Positions 16,283 to 25,751 of a stretch of DNA of 64,000 bases are shown in pieces; position 1 is the stretch's first letter; each line of letters begins with the position of its first letter. Made by a program: the position numbers and the translations under genes. Source of the DNA: an uncultured Christensenella sp. (GTDB lineage: Bacteria > Bacillota > Clostridia > Christensenellales > UBA3700); contig CASEHD010000004.1 of assembly GCA_949287655.1 (NCBI GenBank), positions 1 to 64,000 on the forward strand, read 5' to 3'. The notes below the pieces were generated by a model. It did not search any database. It was not told where the DNA came from and worked only from the letters and a program-made list of their open reading frames with translations.

Positions 16283-18217
16283 ATGGAATACAAACTCAAG
16301 AGCGGGAAGATAATCACGACCGGTAAAATGCATGAAAGGGCGTTTTACGACGTCAGCAACAACCGCATTACCGCACAGTTCGACGGCAGAGGAGGGATAT
16401 CCAAGTATGCCGTGATGAATAAATTTTCCGTGTTCACCAACTATTACTCTCTGTATACGGTGGACGGCGTGCCTTTCGACTATATGGAAGACAAGGTCGT
16501 CACGATGGAGGGCAAGAGGCAGATAACGAAGATAGAGCACGAAAAGTGCAAGCTGACGATAACGCAGTTCCTCGACAACGAGAGCAACGCGATATATGTT
16601 GAAACCGCGGTCGAAGCGAAATGCGACATGACGTTCGACAACACCGTCAACTTCGGCATAAATTACGAAAGCTACGTTCAGCAGCTTCTCGCCAACAGGC
16701 TGAGTCCCAAGACGATAGCCACCGTGCTCACCGGCTTTATTAAGAGCAAGAAGAACGGTCTGACCTTCTTCGGAGAAAGCGCTAAGCTGCACGGCGACGT
16801 CCTCGGCGATTTTTATCTGGATTTCGCAATAAGCGAAGGCGCTCGTGCGGGCGAAGCCGAAAGAGGTTTCCACAACCAGTTCAGCTACGGCGCAAAGCTG
16901 CGCGAGGGCGAGTTGAGAAAGTTCAGATACGTCGTCAGCGCGGGCACAAGAAACGACTTCACGTTCTGCGACGTTATGCAGGCGCTCAAAAATTTCGACG
17001 CGGCGATGAAAGAAGCTCAGCAGTATATAGACGACCTGGGTTGCCCGGCATGCGTGAAGGGCGACGACTTTATGGAGACTTACTACAAGTCGCTTCTCAA
17101 CTGCAGCATATCCAATTATAAAGAGCTGGGCAAGTTCAAAGGCTTCCTCGCGGGCATAGTATATCAGTTTCCGGCGAGAACGTATTACCGCGACGCTTAC
17201 TGGACCGTGCTTTCCGTGCTGCCGGTAAGACCCAATCTGGTCAGGAACGAGATAGTCACGCTCGCAAACGGCATAAACAAGAAAGGCGAGTGCCCCAGCG
17301 CGGTCAAGTTCAACTTCAAGAATTACTGGGGCAACCACTACGATTCGCCGTCCTTCTTCGTCGCGATGATATACGATTACGTCGTACACACGGGCGACCT
17401 GGGCGTACTCAAAGAGGAATGTACGTGCGGCACGATAATCGAAGCGGCTAAACTCGTCCTCGACAGGCTGGGAGAGGAGACGGACTCGACCGGGCTTCTG
17501 GTCAAGGGCGGGGAATACAACCGCCGCGACTGGTGCGACAACGTGTTCAGAAGCACTTACGTCACTTACGACGAGGCGCTTTACGCCCGCGCGCTGTTCG
17601 CGATGAGCGAGCTTTCGGACGCCTGCGGTATGGACGGCAACGCTTATTATGCTAAATACGTCAAGGTAAAGAAGGCGATAAACGACATTTTGTGGGACGA
17701 AGAAAAGGGATATTACGTCAACTACAAGAGCAAGGAGTTCACGGAAGACAACCTGTCCATCGACACCGTGGTCGCGGTGCTGTTCGGCATATCGGACGAG
17801 GAGAGGTCGAAGCGCATCCTTAAGAATATGGAAAGAATGCTCGAATCCAAAAACAACAAAGAGCAGAGAGCAGGCGACTTCGGCACTCTCAGCGTATATC
17901 CGTTCTACAAGAACACGAAGGACATCGTTCAGAAATCCTCGCTGCCTTACTACTACCACAACGGCGGAGACTGGCCGTACCTTTCGTGCGTATACGCGTA
18001 TGCGAAACTCATGTACGGCATGGAGTACAGGTATCCGCTCACGAGATGGTTTGAATACAATCTCGACCAGGGCAACTATACTCCCGTAGAGTTTTTCAGT
18101 CCGATACATCCGCAGGGCTCGCTGTTGCAGGCGTGGTCGAGCACGGGCGCGTTCGTACTCTCTTACAGCGACGGCAATTTCTTCCGCAAACAACTCGGCG
18201 ACAAGCGCGTAAAGTAA
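16283..18217 (+). CDS. Six-hairpin (alpha/alpha-barrel) glycosidase-like protein
   Basis: 644 aa with no signal peptide, so cytoplasmic. Residues about 1-240 are beta-rich and the rest is helical, the two-part plan of GH78/GH63/GH95-type and debranching-type glycosidases. FPARTYYRDAYWTVLSVLP and the run KGGEYNRRDWCDNV carry acidic residues of the kind used in catalysis; the exact pair cannot be assigned. It probably removes a sugar from an oligosaccharide imported by the symporter encoded next. The GH family cannot be given without a search. Confidence 0.7.
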   Translation: MEYKLKSGKIITTGKMHERAFYDVSNNRITAQFDGRGGISKYAVMNKFSVFTNYYSLYTVDGVPFDYMEDKVVTMEGKRQITKIEHEKCKLTITQFLDNESNAIYVETAVEAKCDMTFDNTVNFGINYESYVQQLLANRLSPKTIATVLTGFIKSKKNGLTFFGESAKLHGDVLGDFYLDFAISEGARAGEAERGFHNQFSYGAKLREGELRKFRYVVSAGTRNDFTFCDVMQALKNFDAAMKEAQQYIDDLGCPACVKGDDFMETYYKSLLNCSISNYKELGKFKGFLAGIVYQFPARTYYRDAYWTVLSVLPVRPNLVRNEIVTLANGINKKGECPSAVKFNFKNYWGNHYDSPSFFVAMIYDYVVHTGDLGVLKEECTCGTIIEAAKLVLDRLGEETDSTGLLVKGGEYNRRDWCDNVFRSTYVTYDEALYARALFAMSELSDACGMDGNAYYAKYVKVKKAINDILWDEEKGYYVNYKSKEFTEDNLSIDTVVAVLFGISDEERSKRILKNMERMLESKNNKEQRAGDFGTLSVYPFYKNTKDIVQKSSLPYYYHNGGDWPYLSCVYAYAKLMYGMEYRYPLTRWFEYNLDQGNYTPVEFFSPIHPQGSLLQAWSSTGAFVLSYSDGNFFRKQLGDKRVK

Positions 18218-18296
18218 GATAAAGGAAGACAAAAGACAAAAAAACGCCGCAAGGCGCAATGAATAAACAAAAAAATAAACAATGGGAGGTTATGAG

Positions 18297-19883
18297 GTGG
18301 AAGACACGACAAACACCATCGATCAGGCGGGCGCTACCCCCGGTAGTCCTGTCGAAGAGGAAGTTCTGAGCGCCGAAGATCAAAAGCTCATCAATCAGAA
18401 ATTCCTTAAGCCCAGAGATTACGTGCTTTTCTCGCTGGCAAGATTCGCAAGCAGCGCGGTCACGGGTCTCGTACAGGGTTATTTGTTGTTCTATTACACT
18501 GCGTGTATGGGAATTTCACCTACGGCGGTAGGTACGATGTTCCTTATCACAAAGATTTTCGACGGTCTCAACGACCCCGTTATGGGTATTATCGTTGACA
18601 GAACGCGCACCAGATGGGGTAAAATGCGCCCGTATCTGGTTTTCGGCGCCGTACCATGGGCGATAGTTACGATATTGTTGTTTTTGCCGATATCCAATTG
18701 GAGCAGCGTAGGCAAGATAGTGTGGATGTACATAACGTATATCATGTACGATATCACCGGTACCATAGTCGGCGTTCCTCTTGACGGTATGCCGGCGGTC
18801 GCTTCTCCGAATATGGACGAACGTTCGAAAATCATTTCTATCAGCCGTATCCTCGGTTCGATAGGCGAACAGTCCGCGCTGGTGCTTATCTCGATAGGAC
18901 TTATCCTTACCAACGACGATTACGCCAACACGTATTTCATCGTTGCCATCATCATCGGTATTCTCGGACCTCTGTTCATGGTTCTCGGCGGCATAAGAGT
19001 AAAGGAAAGATGCGAACCGACAGAAACCACGCCCAGTCTTATTGAAGGTTTTAAATATCTGTTCAAGAACAAACCGTTCCTGCTGTTGATATTGTCCAAC
19101 CTTCTTACGTTCTTCAGAAACCTGGTCAGTGCGGCTATAATGTACGTTGTCGCGTACATTTACAGCAACGGTTCGCTGCAGATAGCTTTCGCGCTCCCCG
19201 GTGCGATAGCCTCCATGATAGGTATGTTGTTCGCGCCCAGACTGAAGAGGATGATGGACTCGAAGAAGTTGTTTATCTTCGCTACTGTATGGCATTCGGT
19301 GGCGCTTGCGATCATATTCTTCATCTACATAATAGGCGGAACCAACTGGATACTCATCGCGGCTCTGATGTTCTTTGCGATGCTCCCCGTAGGTGTCCTC
19401 AACGTCGTACCCCACCTTATGGCAACGGATACGCTCGACTACTGGGAAGACAAGTGCGGCGAACGTCTTGAAGGTATTACTTTCTCGCTGATGAGTCTGA
19501 GAAGCAAAGTTTCTTCGGGATTCAAGGATTATTTCCTGTCTTGGCTGCTCGCGTTCTTCCTGTTCTCGCAGCCGCTGTCCTTCCTGTCGGATCACAAGCC
19601 CGCACAGACAGAGTTCACAAGGATGGGATTGTTCATGATCTTTACGATAATCCCTGCGATAACCAACCTCGTTTCTATCGTTCCGATGCTGTTCTACAAC
19701 CTGTCGGGTAAGAAGATGGCTCAGATCGAAGCGAGACTCGCCCACAAGAGAAAGCAGGAGTATGAAGCGAAAATGGCGGCAGAAGGCGCAGCTCTTGACG
19801 GAGAAGCGGGCGCTGAACGCTATATGAGCGACGTCGCGATCGATGAGATCTCACAATCCGAGGCGGAGCAAAAGGAGGAATAA
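18297..19883 (+). CDS. GPH-family sugar:cation symporter (MFS)
   Basis: 528 aa with about 12 hydrophobic helices, a long polar N-terminus (about 40 aa) and a charged C-terminal tail. KPRDYVLFSLARFASSA, NDPVMGIIVDRTRTRWGKMRPYLVFG and the later DYWEDKCGER are hallmarks of the glycoside-pentoside-hexuronide family. It should import the glucuronide or oligosaccharide that the operon degrades. GTG at 18297 is preferred because GGGAGG (18284-18289) stands 7 bp before it; the ATG at 18282 would lie within that site. Confidence 0.88.
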   Translation: MEDTTNTIDQAGATPGSPVEEEVLSAEDQKLINQKFLKPRDYVLFSLARFASSAVTGLVQGYLLFYYTACMGISPTAVGTMFLITKIFDGLNDPVMGIIVDRTRTRWGKMRPYLVFGAVPWAIVTILLFLPISNWSSVGKIVWMYITYIMYDITGTIVGVPLDGMPAVASPNMDERSKIISISRILGSIGEQSALVLISIGLILTNDDYANTYFIVAIIIGILGPLFMVLGGIRVKERCEPTETTPSLIEGFKYLFKNKPFLLLILSNLLTFFRNLVSAAIMYVVAYIYSNGSLQIAFALPGAIASMIGMLFAPRLKRMMDSKKLFIFATVWHSVALAIIFFIYIIGGTNWILIAALMFFAMLPVGVLNVVPHLMATDTLDYWEDKCGERLEGITFSLMSLRSKVSSGFKDYFLSWLLAFFLFSQPLSFLSDHKPAQTEFTRMGLFMIFTIIPAITNLVSIVPMLFYNLSGKKMAQIEARLAHKRKQEYEAKMAAEGAALDGEAGAERYMSDVAIDEISQSEAEQKEE

Positions 19884-19887
19884 CGCT

Positions 19888-21123
19888 ATGAAAAAAAGAT
19901 ACATGTCAATATTTGCGATAGCGGTTGTTGCCGTCATTCTTTGCACGGCGTTCATGGGCTGTACTCAGAGCGAAGAGGATTATTACAACGATATCGCCGA
20001 AGACGTTGCTAAATTCAACGAAAAGTACGACGATATCCTCGCAAATCTCAACAAAGCGAATTTCTCCGTCACGTTCGGCTTTAACACGCATTACAATGCG
20101 GCTCTCACGAGAGGAAGCAGCGACAGTAAAGGCTGGGACAGCTTTGAAAACGCATACAATGACTTTTACGATTCTATAGGGAAACAGGATCCCAATATCT
20201 TCGACAATATTTTCGGTACAAAAACCGATGCGCAGAAGGCTATTGACGATCTCGGAGTGCAGACCAACGCATGGATGGATTCGTATACCGAAGTCACTTA
20301 CATGCAGAACGGCAGCAAGAACTTCTATCTTAAAATAGTTACCTATCCTTCGATCTGGGAGAACTACTACGATTCGTTCACAGAAGCTCTCGAAGATCCG
20401 TCAGTTCTCAGCGAAGGTCTCAGCGGAGACAGCGATAAGATAATGTGGCAGACCGTAGACGAGACGATAAAGAACAAGAGCGAATACGTTCTCAAAGTTG
20501 AAAACGGCGTCTATAACGGCGTTGAGTATGACGGCATCGAAGAGTTGTCCGCCATCGTAGGTATCGTTACCGGTGAAATGCCTGTGGACGACTGCTATAC
20601 GTTCACCAACGGCAACAAGATTTATACCCACGTTATGCAGGCTCAGTATATCACCGCTTACAAGCTGGGAGAACAGGAAGACATATCTTTCGACGAGATC
20701 GCGGCTCCCGAATACAGTACCGAAGAGTGGGATGAATTCCTGGCTTCGTTCCCGGAGACCGTCAAATCATGGAATCTCAAAGCCGAGGAGATTTTCAGAA
20801 ACAATCTGCTCGGTATGAGTGACGATCTCCGCGTAGACAGATCAGAAAACGTTGACGGCAAGTACTGGAGCGGTTTCGGAGAAGATATCGTTTACGACTG
20901 GGAAAACGTAGGCGCGTTGAAGATAACACGCTATACTTACAACTACAGCAAGAGCAAATCCAGGCTCGATCAGATAGACTTCTATACCGAATACGTAAAG
21001 CCGTACTATACCGAGAAGAGCGCCGCGGATTCGACTCTTGAGCTGAAAGGCGACGTTTATTACAACTCTCACATTGTTGCGGATTTCGATTACTCTGACG
21101 GAGCGATAACTTTCCCTCAGTGA
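19888..21123 (+). CDS. Hypothetical lipoprotein at the end of the hexuronate operon
   Basis: 411 aa. Signal peptide MKKRYMSIFAIAVVAVILC and lipobox FMGC with the modified cysteine at about residue 24, so it is anchored outside the membrane. The rest is rich in Asp, Tyr and Asn with no repeated motif and no domain I recognise. It begins 4 bp after the symporter stop with AAGGAGG, so it is co-expressed. It might assist sugar capture, but nothing in the sequence proves it. Confidence 0.75.
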   Translation: MKKRYMSIFAIAVVAVILCTAFMGCTQSEEDYYNDIAEDVAKFNEKYDDILANLNKANFSVTFGFNTHYNAALTRGSSDSKGWDSFENAYNDFYDSIGKQDPNIFDNIFGTKTDAQKAIDDLGVQTNAWMDSYTEVTYMQNGSKNFYLKIVTYPSIWENYYDSFTEALEDPSVLSEGLSGDSDKIMWQTVDETIKNKSEYVLKVENGVYNGVEYDGIEELSAIVGIVTGEMPVDDCYTFTNGNKIYTHVMQAQYITAYKLGEQEDISFDEIAAPEYSTEEWDEFLASFPETVKSWNLKAEEIFRNNLLGMSDDLRVDRSENVDGKYWSGFGEDIVYDWENVGALKITRYTYNYSKSKSRLDQIDFYTEYVKPYYTEKSAADSTLELKGDVYYNSHIVADFDYSDGAITFPQ

Positions 21124-21144
21124 CCCGAAAGACATTTAAAAGAC

Positions 21145-21174
21145 GAAGGAGCGCGTGCCGCTCCTTCTTTTTTT
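21145..21174 (+). terminator. Terminator of the hexuronate operon
   Basis: GAAGGAGCG / CGCTCCTTC perfect 9-bp stem with loop CGTGC, followed by seven T, 21 bp after the lipoprotein stop. Confidence 0.92.
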
Positions 21175-21196
21175 CGCGTAAGCAAAGGATAACCTA

Positions 21197-21224
21197 TTGA
21201 TTTTGAGCTCAAATGGTTTATAAT
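21197..21224 (+). promoter_or_regulatory. Promoter of the copA-aro pair
   Basis: TTGATT (21197-21202), 16-bp spacer, TATAAT (21219-21224). The spacer contains TTGAGCTCAA, a perfect 10-bp palindrome, which could be an operator. No typical CsoR or CopY box is evident. Confidence 0.6.
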
Positions 21225-21264
21225 TATATTGAAGTTTCTGCATGAACAAACATGAAGGAGAAAA

Positions 21265-23778
21265 ATGAAAAACGTTATTTTCAATATAGACGGCATGAGC
21301 TGCGTAGTGTGCAGCGGCGCTTGCAAAAAGGCGCTGCTTTCTCTCGACGGGGTAAAACGCGCGGACGTTAATTTTGCCAGCGGCAAAGCGGTCGTCGAAT
21401 ACGACGATAAGAAGCTGACTGAAGACGACCTCGCCGCCGCCGTTTTAAAGGCGGGATATACGCCGCGTTTCGAGAAGGAAAAAGAGCGGGAAAAAGGCGT
21501 AGATAAAGACCTTGCGATCACTCTGATAAGGGTCGCGCTCGCCGCCGCGCTTTTGCTTTGGTCAATGCTTCCGATGCTGGGCGTTCCTTATCCATCCGCG
21601 ATATCGCCGGAAGGCAACCCGTTCGTCTACGCGCTCGTGCAGATAATCCTGTGCGTACCCGTGATGGGTTTGAGTTACAAGATATATCTGAGAGGATACC
21701 GCAACCTGTTTAAACTCGACCCCAATATGGACTCTCTCGTCGCGGTAAGCACTACGGCGGCGTTCGTTTACAGTGTTTACGGATTCGTTCTGATATGCTG
21801 CGGCGACGCGCACGCGGCGCACAATCTGTATTTCGAGTCGGCGGCGGTGATACTCGCGCTGATATCTCTGGGAAAACACCTCGAAGGGCGCGCGCTCAAA
21901 AAGACGGGCAAGGCTATTGAGGAACTGACAAACCTCGCGCCCGACTACGCTTTTGTTTTAAGGGACGGGGAATTCGTGCGCATTCCGTCGGCAGAGGTCG
22001 TCACGGGCGATATCGTGAGGGTCGCGGCGGGCGAAAGCTTCTGCGCGGACGGCGTGATAATAAAAGGCTCGTCGGCGGTGCAGGAGAGTATGATAACAGG
22101 CGAAAGCCTGCCGGTCGACAAGACGGTCGGCGACAGCGTTATCGGAGGTACGATAAACGGCAACGGAGCGATTGAATTCAGAGCGACGGGGGTCGGAGCG
22201 GACACGATGCTGTCGAAGATAATAACTCTCGTCGAAAACGCGCAGAATTCGCGCGCGCCGATAGCAAAGCTCGCGGACAAGGTCGCAAAAGTATTCGTGC
22301 CCGCGGTAATGGCGATTGCGGTGGTCGCCGCGGTCGCGTGGGCGATAGCGGGGCAGGACGCCGCTTTCGTGATAAAGATATTCGTATCAGTGCTGACGAT
22401 AGCCTGTCCGTGCGCGCTGGGTTTAGCCACGCCTACGGCGATAATCACCGGCAGCGGCAGCGGCGCGAAACTGGGCATACTTTTTAAGAACGCCGAAGCG
22501 CTTGAGCGCACGTCCAAGGTAAACGCGGTTGTGTTCGATAAGACGGGAACCATTACCGAAGGCGTGCCGAGGGTGGTCAGAGTGTATTCGACGGACGGCG
22601 ACGAAAACGCGCTTTTAGCGTTGTGCGCTGCCGCCGAAAGCGAAAGCAGCCACCCGCTCGCCAGGGCGGTGACGGAGCGCGCGAAAGAACTCGGGCTTGA
22701 GATAAAGGCGGCGGATAAAGTCGAAAATTTAAGCGGTTACGGTTTGAGCGCTGCGGTGAGCGAAAGAGCCGTACTTTGCGGAAAAAGCGCCCTTCTTACC
22801 CAAAACGGCGTGGATACAAAGCCGATAGAAGGTTATCTGAAAGAGTGTTACGACAACGGTCACAGCGTGATCGCTGTCGCGGAAAACGGAGTCGCGAAAG
22901 GCTGTATCGCGCTTGCGGACGGCGTAAAGCAGAACGCGGAAGAGGCGGTAAAGGCGCTGAAAGAGGACGGGATAAAGACGGTCATGCTGACCGGCGACAA
23001 CGCTAAGGCGGCGGCGTACATTGCGGCGCAGGTCGGGATAGACGAGGTTATAAGCGAGGTCCTTCCCGAAGGAAAGGCTGACGAGATAAAGAAACTCAAA
23101 GAGAGCGGCGCGCGCGTGGCGATGGTCGGCGACGGTATAAACGACGCGCCCGCGCTTACCGAAGCCGACGTAGGTATCGCGGTCGGCGAGGGCAGCGACG
23201 TCGCGATAGAAAGCTCAGACGTCGTACTGGTCGGCGGGGACGTGCGTTCGGTCGCGGACGCGGTAGAACTCGGAAAGGCGACGCTCAGAAACGTAAAAGA
23301 AAACCTGTTCTGGGCGTTCATATACAATATACTCGGCATACCTTTCGCGTGCGGCGTCGCGTACGCTCTGGGCGGACCTCTTCTCAACCCGATGATAGCG
23401 GGGCTCGCGATGAGCTGCTCTTCGGTATGCGTGGTGCTGAATGCGCTCAGACTTGCGTATTTTAAGCCCAAACGCTTGAAAAAAGCGGAAAAAAATGCGA
23501 TAATAGACGAAAAAGAAAACAAAAGCGGGACGGTCTGTAAGGCAGGTTGTCCGCTTGAAAAGGACAGCGTTATGAAAAGCGAGATAAAAGTAAACGGTAT
23601 GATGTGCGCGCATTGCGAAGCCAGAGTGAATAAGGCGGTCACGGCTCTCGACGGCGTAAAGAGCTGCGTCGCCAGCGCGGCGGACGGCACGGTAAAAGTC
23701 GAATACGACGAAAACAAGGTAAGTCTTCATGAGATAAAGGACGCGATAACCGCGCAGGATTACGAGGTGCAAGACTGA
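21265..23778 (+). CDS. copA: Copper-transporting P1B-type ATPase with N- and C-terminal metal-binding domains
   Basis: 837 aa. Exports copper using ATP. Residues 1-65 are a heavy-metal-associated domain (GMSCVVC, Cys 13 and 16). The transmembrane metal site is CPC at 381-383, the phosphorylated aspartate is D425 in DKTGT, with TGES in the actuator and GDGINDAPAL in the hinge. After the last helix a Lys-rich linker leads to a second HMA domain (GMMCAHC) resembling the chaperone CopZ. No separate copZ or copper regulator is adjacent. The stop overlaps the DAHP synthase start. Confidence 0.93.
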   Translation: MKNVIFNIDGMSCVVCSGACKKALLSLDGVKRADVNFASGKAVVEYDDKKLTEDDLAAAVLKAGYTPRFEKEKEREKGVDKDLAITLIRVALAAALLLWSMLPMLGVPYPSAISPEGNPFVYALVQIILCVPVMGLSYKIYLRGYRNLFKLDPNMDSLVAVSTTAAFVYSVYGFVLICCGDAHAAHNLYFESAAVILALISLGKHLEGRALKKTGKAIEELTNLAPDYAFVLRDGEFVRIPSAEVVTGDIVRVAAGESFCADGVIIKGSSAVQESMITGESLPVDKTVGDSVIGGTINGNGAIEFRATGVGADTMLSKIITLVENAQNSRAPIAKLADKVAKVFVPAVMAIAVVAAVAWAIAGQDAAFVIKIFVSVLTIACPCALGLATPTAIITGSGSGAKLGILFKNAEALERTSKVNAVVFDKTGTITEGVPRVVRVYSTDGDENALLALCAAAESESSHPLARAVTERAKELGLEIKAADKVENLSGYGLSAAVSERAVLCGKSALLTQNGVDTKPIEGYLKECYDNGHSVIAVAENGVAKGCIALADGVKQNAEEAVKALKEDGIKTVMLTGDNAKAAAYIAAQVGIDEVISEVLPEGKADEIKKLKESGARVAMVGDGINDAPALTEADVGIAVGEGSDVAIESSDVVLVGGDVRSVADAVELGKATLRNVKENLFWAFIYNILGIPFACGVAYALGGPLLNPMIAGLAMSCSSVCVVLNALRLAYFKPKRLKKAEKNAIIDEKENKSGTVCKAGCPLEKDSVMKSEIKVNGMMCAHCEARVNKAVTALDGVKSCVASAADGTVKVEYDENKVSLHEIKDAITAQDYEVQD

Positions 23779-24806
23779 TGTTTGAAAAGATAAAGACCAT
23801 CATCAGTTCGGAAGAGATAAAGACCCTCGTGCCGGTCGGCGCAGAGATCGCTAAGATAAAGGCGGAGCGAGACAAAGCGGTCATGGATATAATCGCGGGC
23901 AGGGATAAGCGTATGCTGATGATCGTCGGTCCGTGTTCCGCGGACAACGAGACGGCTGTCTGCGATTACGTTTCACGCCTCGCTAAACTTGCGGACGAGA
24001 TAAGGGACAAGATCTTTATCGTGCCCAGGATATACACCAATAAGCCGCGCACAAAGGGCGAAGGGTACAAGGGCATAATGCACAACCCCGACCCGCACAG
24101 AAAGGAAACGGATATACAGGCGGGCATAATCGCTCTCAGAAAGATGCATTTAAGGGCTATTTCCGAAAGCGGACTTTCGGCGGCGGACGAGATGTTGTAC
24201 CCCGAAAACCACGTATATCTCGACGACCTTCTGACATACGTCGCGGTAGGCGCGCGTTCTTCTGAAAACCAGCAGCACAGACTGGTCGCGAGCGGTGTGG
24301 ATATTCCGGTCGGAATAAAGAACCCGATGAACGGAAGTATGCCCGTTACCCTTAATTCGATATACGCGGCGCAGATCCCGAACGAATTCAAATACCGCAC
24401 CTGTCAGGTCAGGACGCAGGGCAATCCGTACGCGCACGCGATACTGCGCGGCAGCGTGGACGTATACGGCAACAATATCCCCAACTACCATTACGAGGAT
24501 CTGATACGTTTCCATGATATGTACCTTTCGCAGAATCTTCAAAACCCCGCGGTCATCGTGGACAGCAACCACAGCAACAGCGGAAAGAATTACCTGGAGC
24601 AGATAAGGATAGTCAAAGAGGTCGTCGACAATATAAGGCATTGCGATAAGATACGTTCTCTCGTCAAAGGCTTCCTTATCGAAAGCTACATAGAGGACGG
24701 CGCTCAGCAGCCGGGCGGCGACGAGTACGGCAAGTCGATAACCGACCCGTGTCTGGGCTGGGAAAAGACCAGAGACCTTCTTTTAAGAGTGGCGGACAAA
24801 CTGTAA
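23778..24806 (+). CDS. 3-deoxy-7-phosphoheptulonate (DAHP) synthase, class I
   Basis: 342 aa. Condenses phosphoenolpyruvate and erythrose-4-phosphate in the first step of aromatic amino acid synthesis. The class I (AroFGH) signatures are MIVGPCSADNE, PRTKGEGYKG, GIKNPMNGS and VDSNHSNSGK; the C-terminal GGDEYGKSITDPCLGWE is typical. The start codon shares its A with the copA stop (TGATG), so translation is coupled to a functionally unrelated gene. A GATGT leader gives no independent ribosome site. Confidence 0.93.
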   Translation: MFEKIKTIISSEEIKTLVPVGAEIAKIKAERDKAVMDIIAGRDKRMLMIVGPCSADNETAVCDYVSRLAKLADEIRDKIFIVPRIYTNKPRTKGEGYKGIMHNPDPHRKETDIQAGIIALRKMHLRAISESGLSAADEMLYPENHVYLDDLLTYVAVGARSSENQQHRLVASGVDIPVGIKNPMNGSMPVTLNSIYAAQIPNEFKYRTCQVRTQGNPYAHAILRGSVDVYGNNIPNYHYEDLIRFHDMYLSQNLQNPAVIVDSNHSNSGKNYLEQIRIVKEVVDNIRHCDKIRSLVKGFLIESYIEDGAQQPGGDEYGKSITDPCLGWEKTRDLLLRVADKL

Positions 24807-24858
24807 GAAAAGGATAATAATATAATAATAGATATAATACATATATCAGTATAATAAA

Positions 24859-24885
24859 AACGGCGGATATTCGCCGTTTTTCTTT
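24859..24885 (+). terminator. Terminator between aro gene and flavin reductase (convergent)
   Basis: AAACGGCG / CGCCGTTT stem with a short AT loop followed by a T-rich run; an A-run on the other side may allow it to work in both directions. Confidence 0.75.
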
Positions 24886-24962
24886 TTAATCGCCGTTTTC
24901 GCGCAAAAACGTTATAGACGAAACGGCGGCGCAAAATTCCCCGCGCGTTTCGCGTTTCCGCG

Positions 24963-25451
24963 TCAGAGTTCTTTGACTATTTCAGCGACGTAAATGTCGT
25001 GATAGTCCTTTTCGGGATACCACTTCCGAATGTTGCTTTTGTCGATAAAGTTTTCTTCTTTCAGGGTCTGGCGATACATTTTTCTGCACACGAGGGTCAT
25101 CGTGGTTTCCTTGAACACAGGCGCGCCGTTCTCGACGGTCAGCGTAAGGCCGCTCTTTGCGATCTTGTCCTCGTCTCTTCCCGAGACCTTGCCCATATAG
25201 CCGAGCATTTTCTTGTAAGAATCGTCGAAGAAGGAAAGGGTAAAGTTGTCCGCTTCGTCAACGAATCGCTTTGTATATCTCTGCGGACGGATGAACACGA
25301 AGGCAACCTTCTTTCCCCACAATACGCCCATTCCGCCCCACGAAGCGGTCATAGCGTTTGTCTTTCCGTTCTTGTCGGTCGCGGCGACCAGCATCCATCT
25401 GTCGCCTATGAGCGAAAACACGTTTTCATTTTTTATATCGTTTTTATCCAT
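24963..25451 (-). CDS. Flavin reductase-like (FMN-binding split-barrel) protein
   Basis: 162 aa. The N-terminal half shows the flavin reductase pattern: WMLVAATDKNGKTNAMTASWGGMG binds FMN phosphate, and FIRPQRYTKRFVDEADNFTLSFF is the family's second block. These small proteins reduce flavin or bind it for another enzyme. Single-gene unit with its own promoter; the ATG at 25451 follows GGAGG. Partner unknown. Confidence 0.85.
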   Translation of the reverse strand: MDKNDIKNENVFSLIGDRWMLVAATDKNGKTNAMTASWGGMGVLWGKKVAFVFIRPQRYTKRFVDEADNFTLSFFDDSYKKMLGYMGKVSGRDEDKIAKSGLTLTVENGAPVFKETTMTLVCRKMYRQTLKEENFIDKSNIRKWYPEKDYHDIYVAEIVKEL

Positions 25452-25472
25452 AAATTTTTACCTCCGGACAAA

Positions 25473-25501
25473 ATTATATCGCGCTTTTGTCAAAAAATCA
25501 A
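25473..25501 (-). promoter_or_regulatory. Promoter of the flavin reductase gene
   Basis: Minus strand TTGATT (25501-25496), 17-bp spacer, TATAAT (25478-25473), 22 bp upstream of the start codon. A TTGACA lies inside the spacer but at the wrong distance. Confidence 0.65.
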
Positions 25502-25669
25502 GCGGGAGGTAAAAGGGAGGCAAAACGCAAAAGACAAAAATGTCGTAGCAAAAATCGAAAAAGACTTACTCTTAAAGAGTATACAGGTTAAAAGAGAGAG
25601 TATAAAAATGGTTGTCTTTGCGTGATCCGCATTTTGTTTTTTGGTCGCAAAAGTAAAACAGAACGGATA

Positions 25670-25698
25670 TTGTAATTTGTTCCGCGGTTTGATATACT
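25670..25698 (+). promoter_or_regulatory. Promoter of the 25752 gene
   Basis: TTGTAA (25670-25675), 17-bp spacer, TATACT (25693-25698), about 54 bp before the GTG start. Confidence 0.6.
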
Positions 25699-25751
25699 GA
25701 ATACGAACAACGCGTGAAAAACGCAAAGAACGCGCCGAGGAGGGCAGGATC

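Larger units (their letters stand above)
25452..25751. other. Intergenic region, flavin reductase / secreted membrane protein
   Basis: 300 bp between divergent genes holding the two promoters listed separately. The middle (about 25502-25660) is purine-rich on the plus strand and shows no gene or stable structure. Confidence 0.6.

Noticed and set aside
16067..18259. 730-residue open frame on the minus strand
   Set aside because: It mirrors the glycosidase gene and the end of an oxidoreductase gene; composition is Arg/Val-rich noise and there is no ribosome site.
18282..18296. ATG at 18282 as start of the symporter
   Set aside because: Its first codons coincide with the GGGAGG site that serves the GTG at 18297, and nothing upstream of it looks like a ribosome site.
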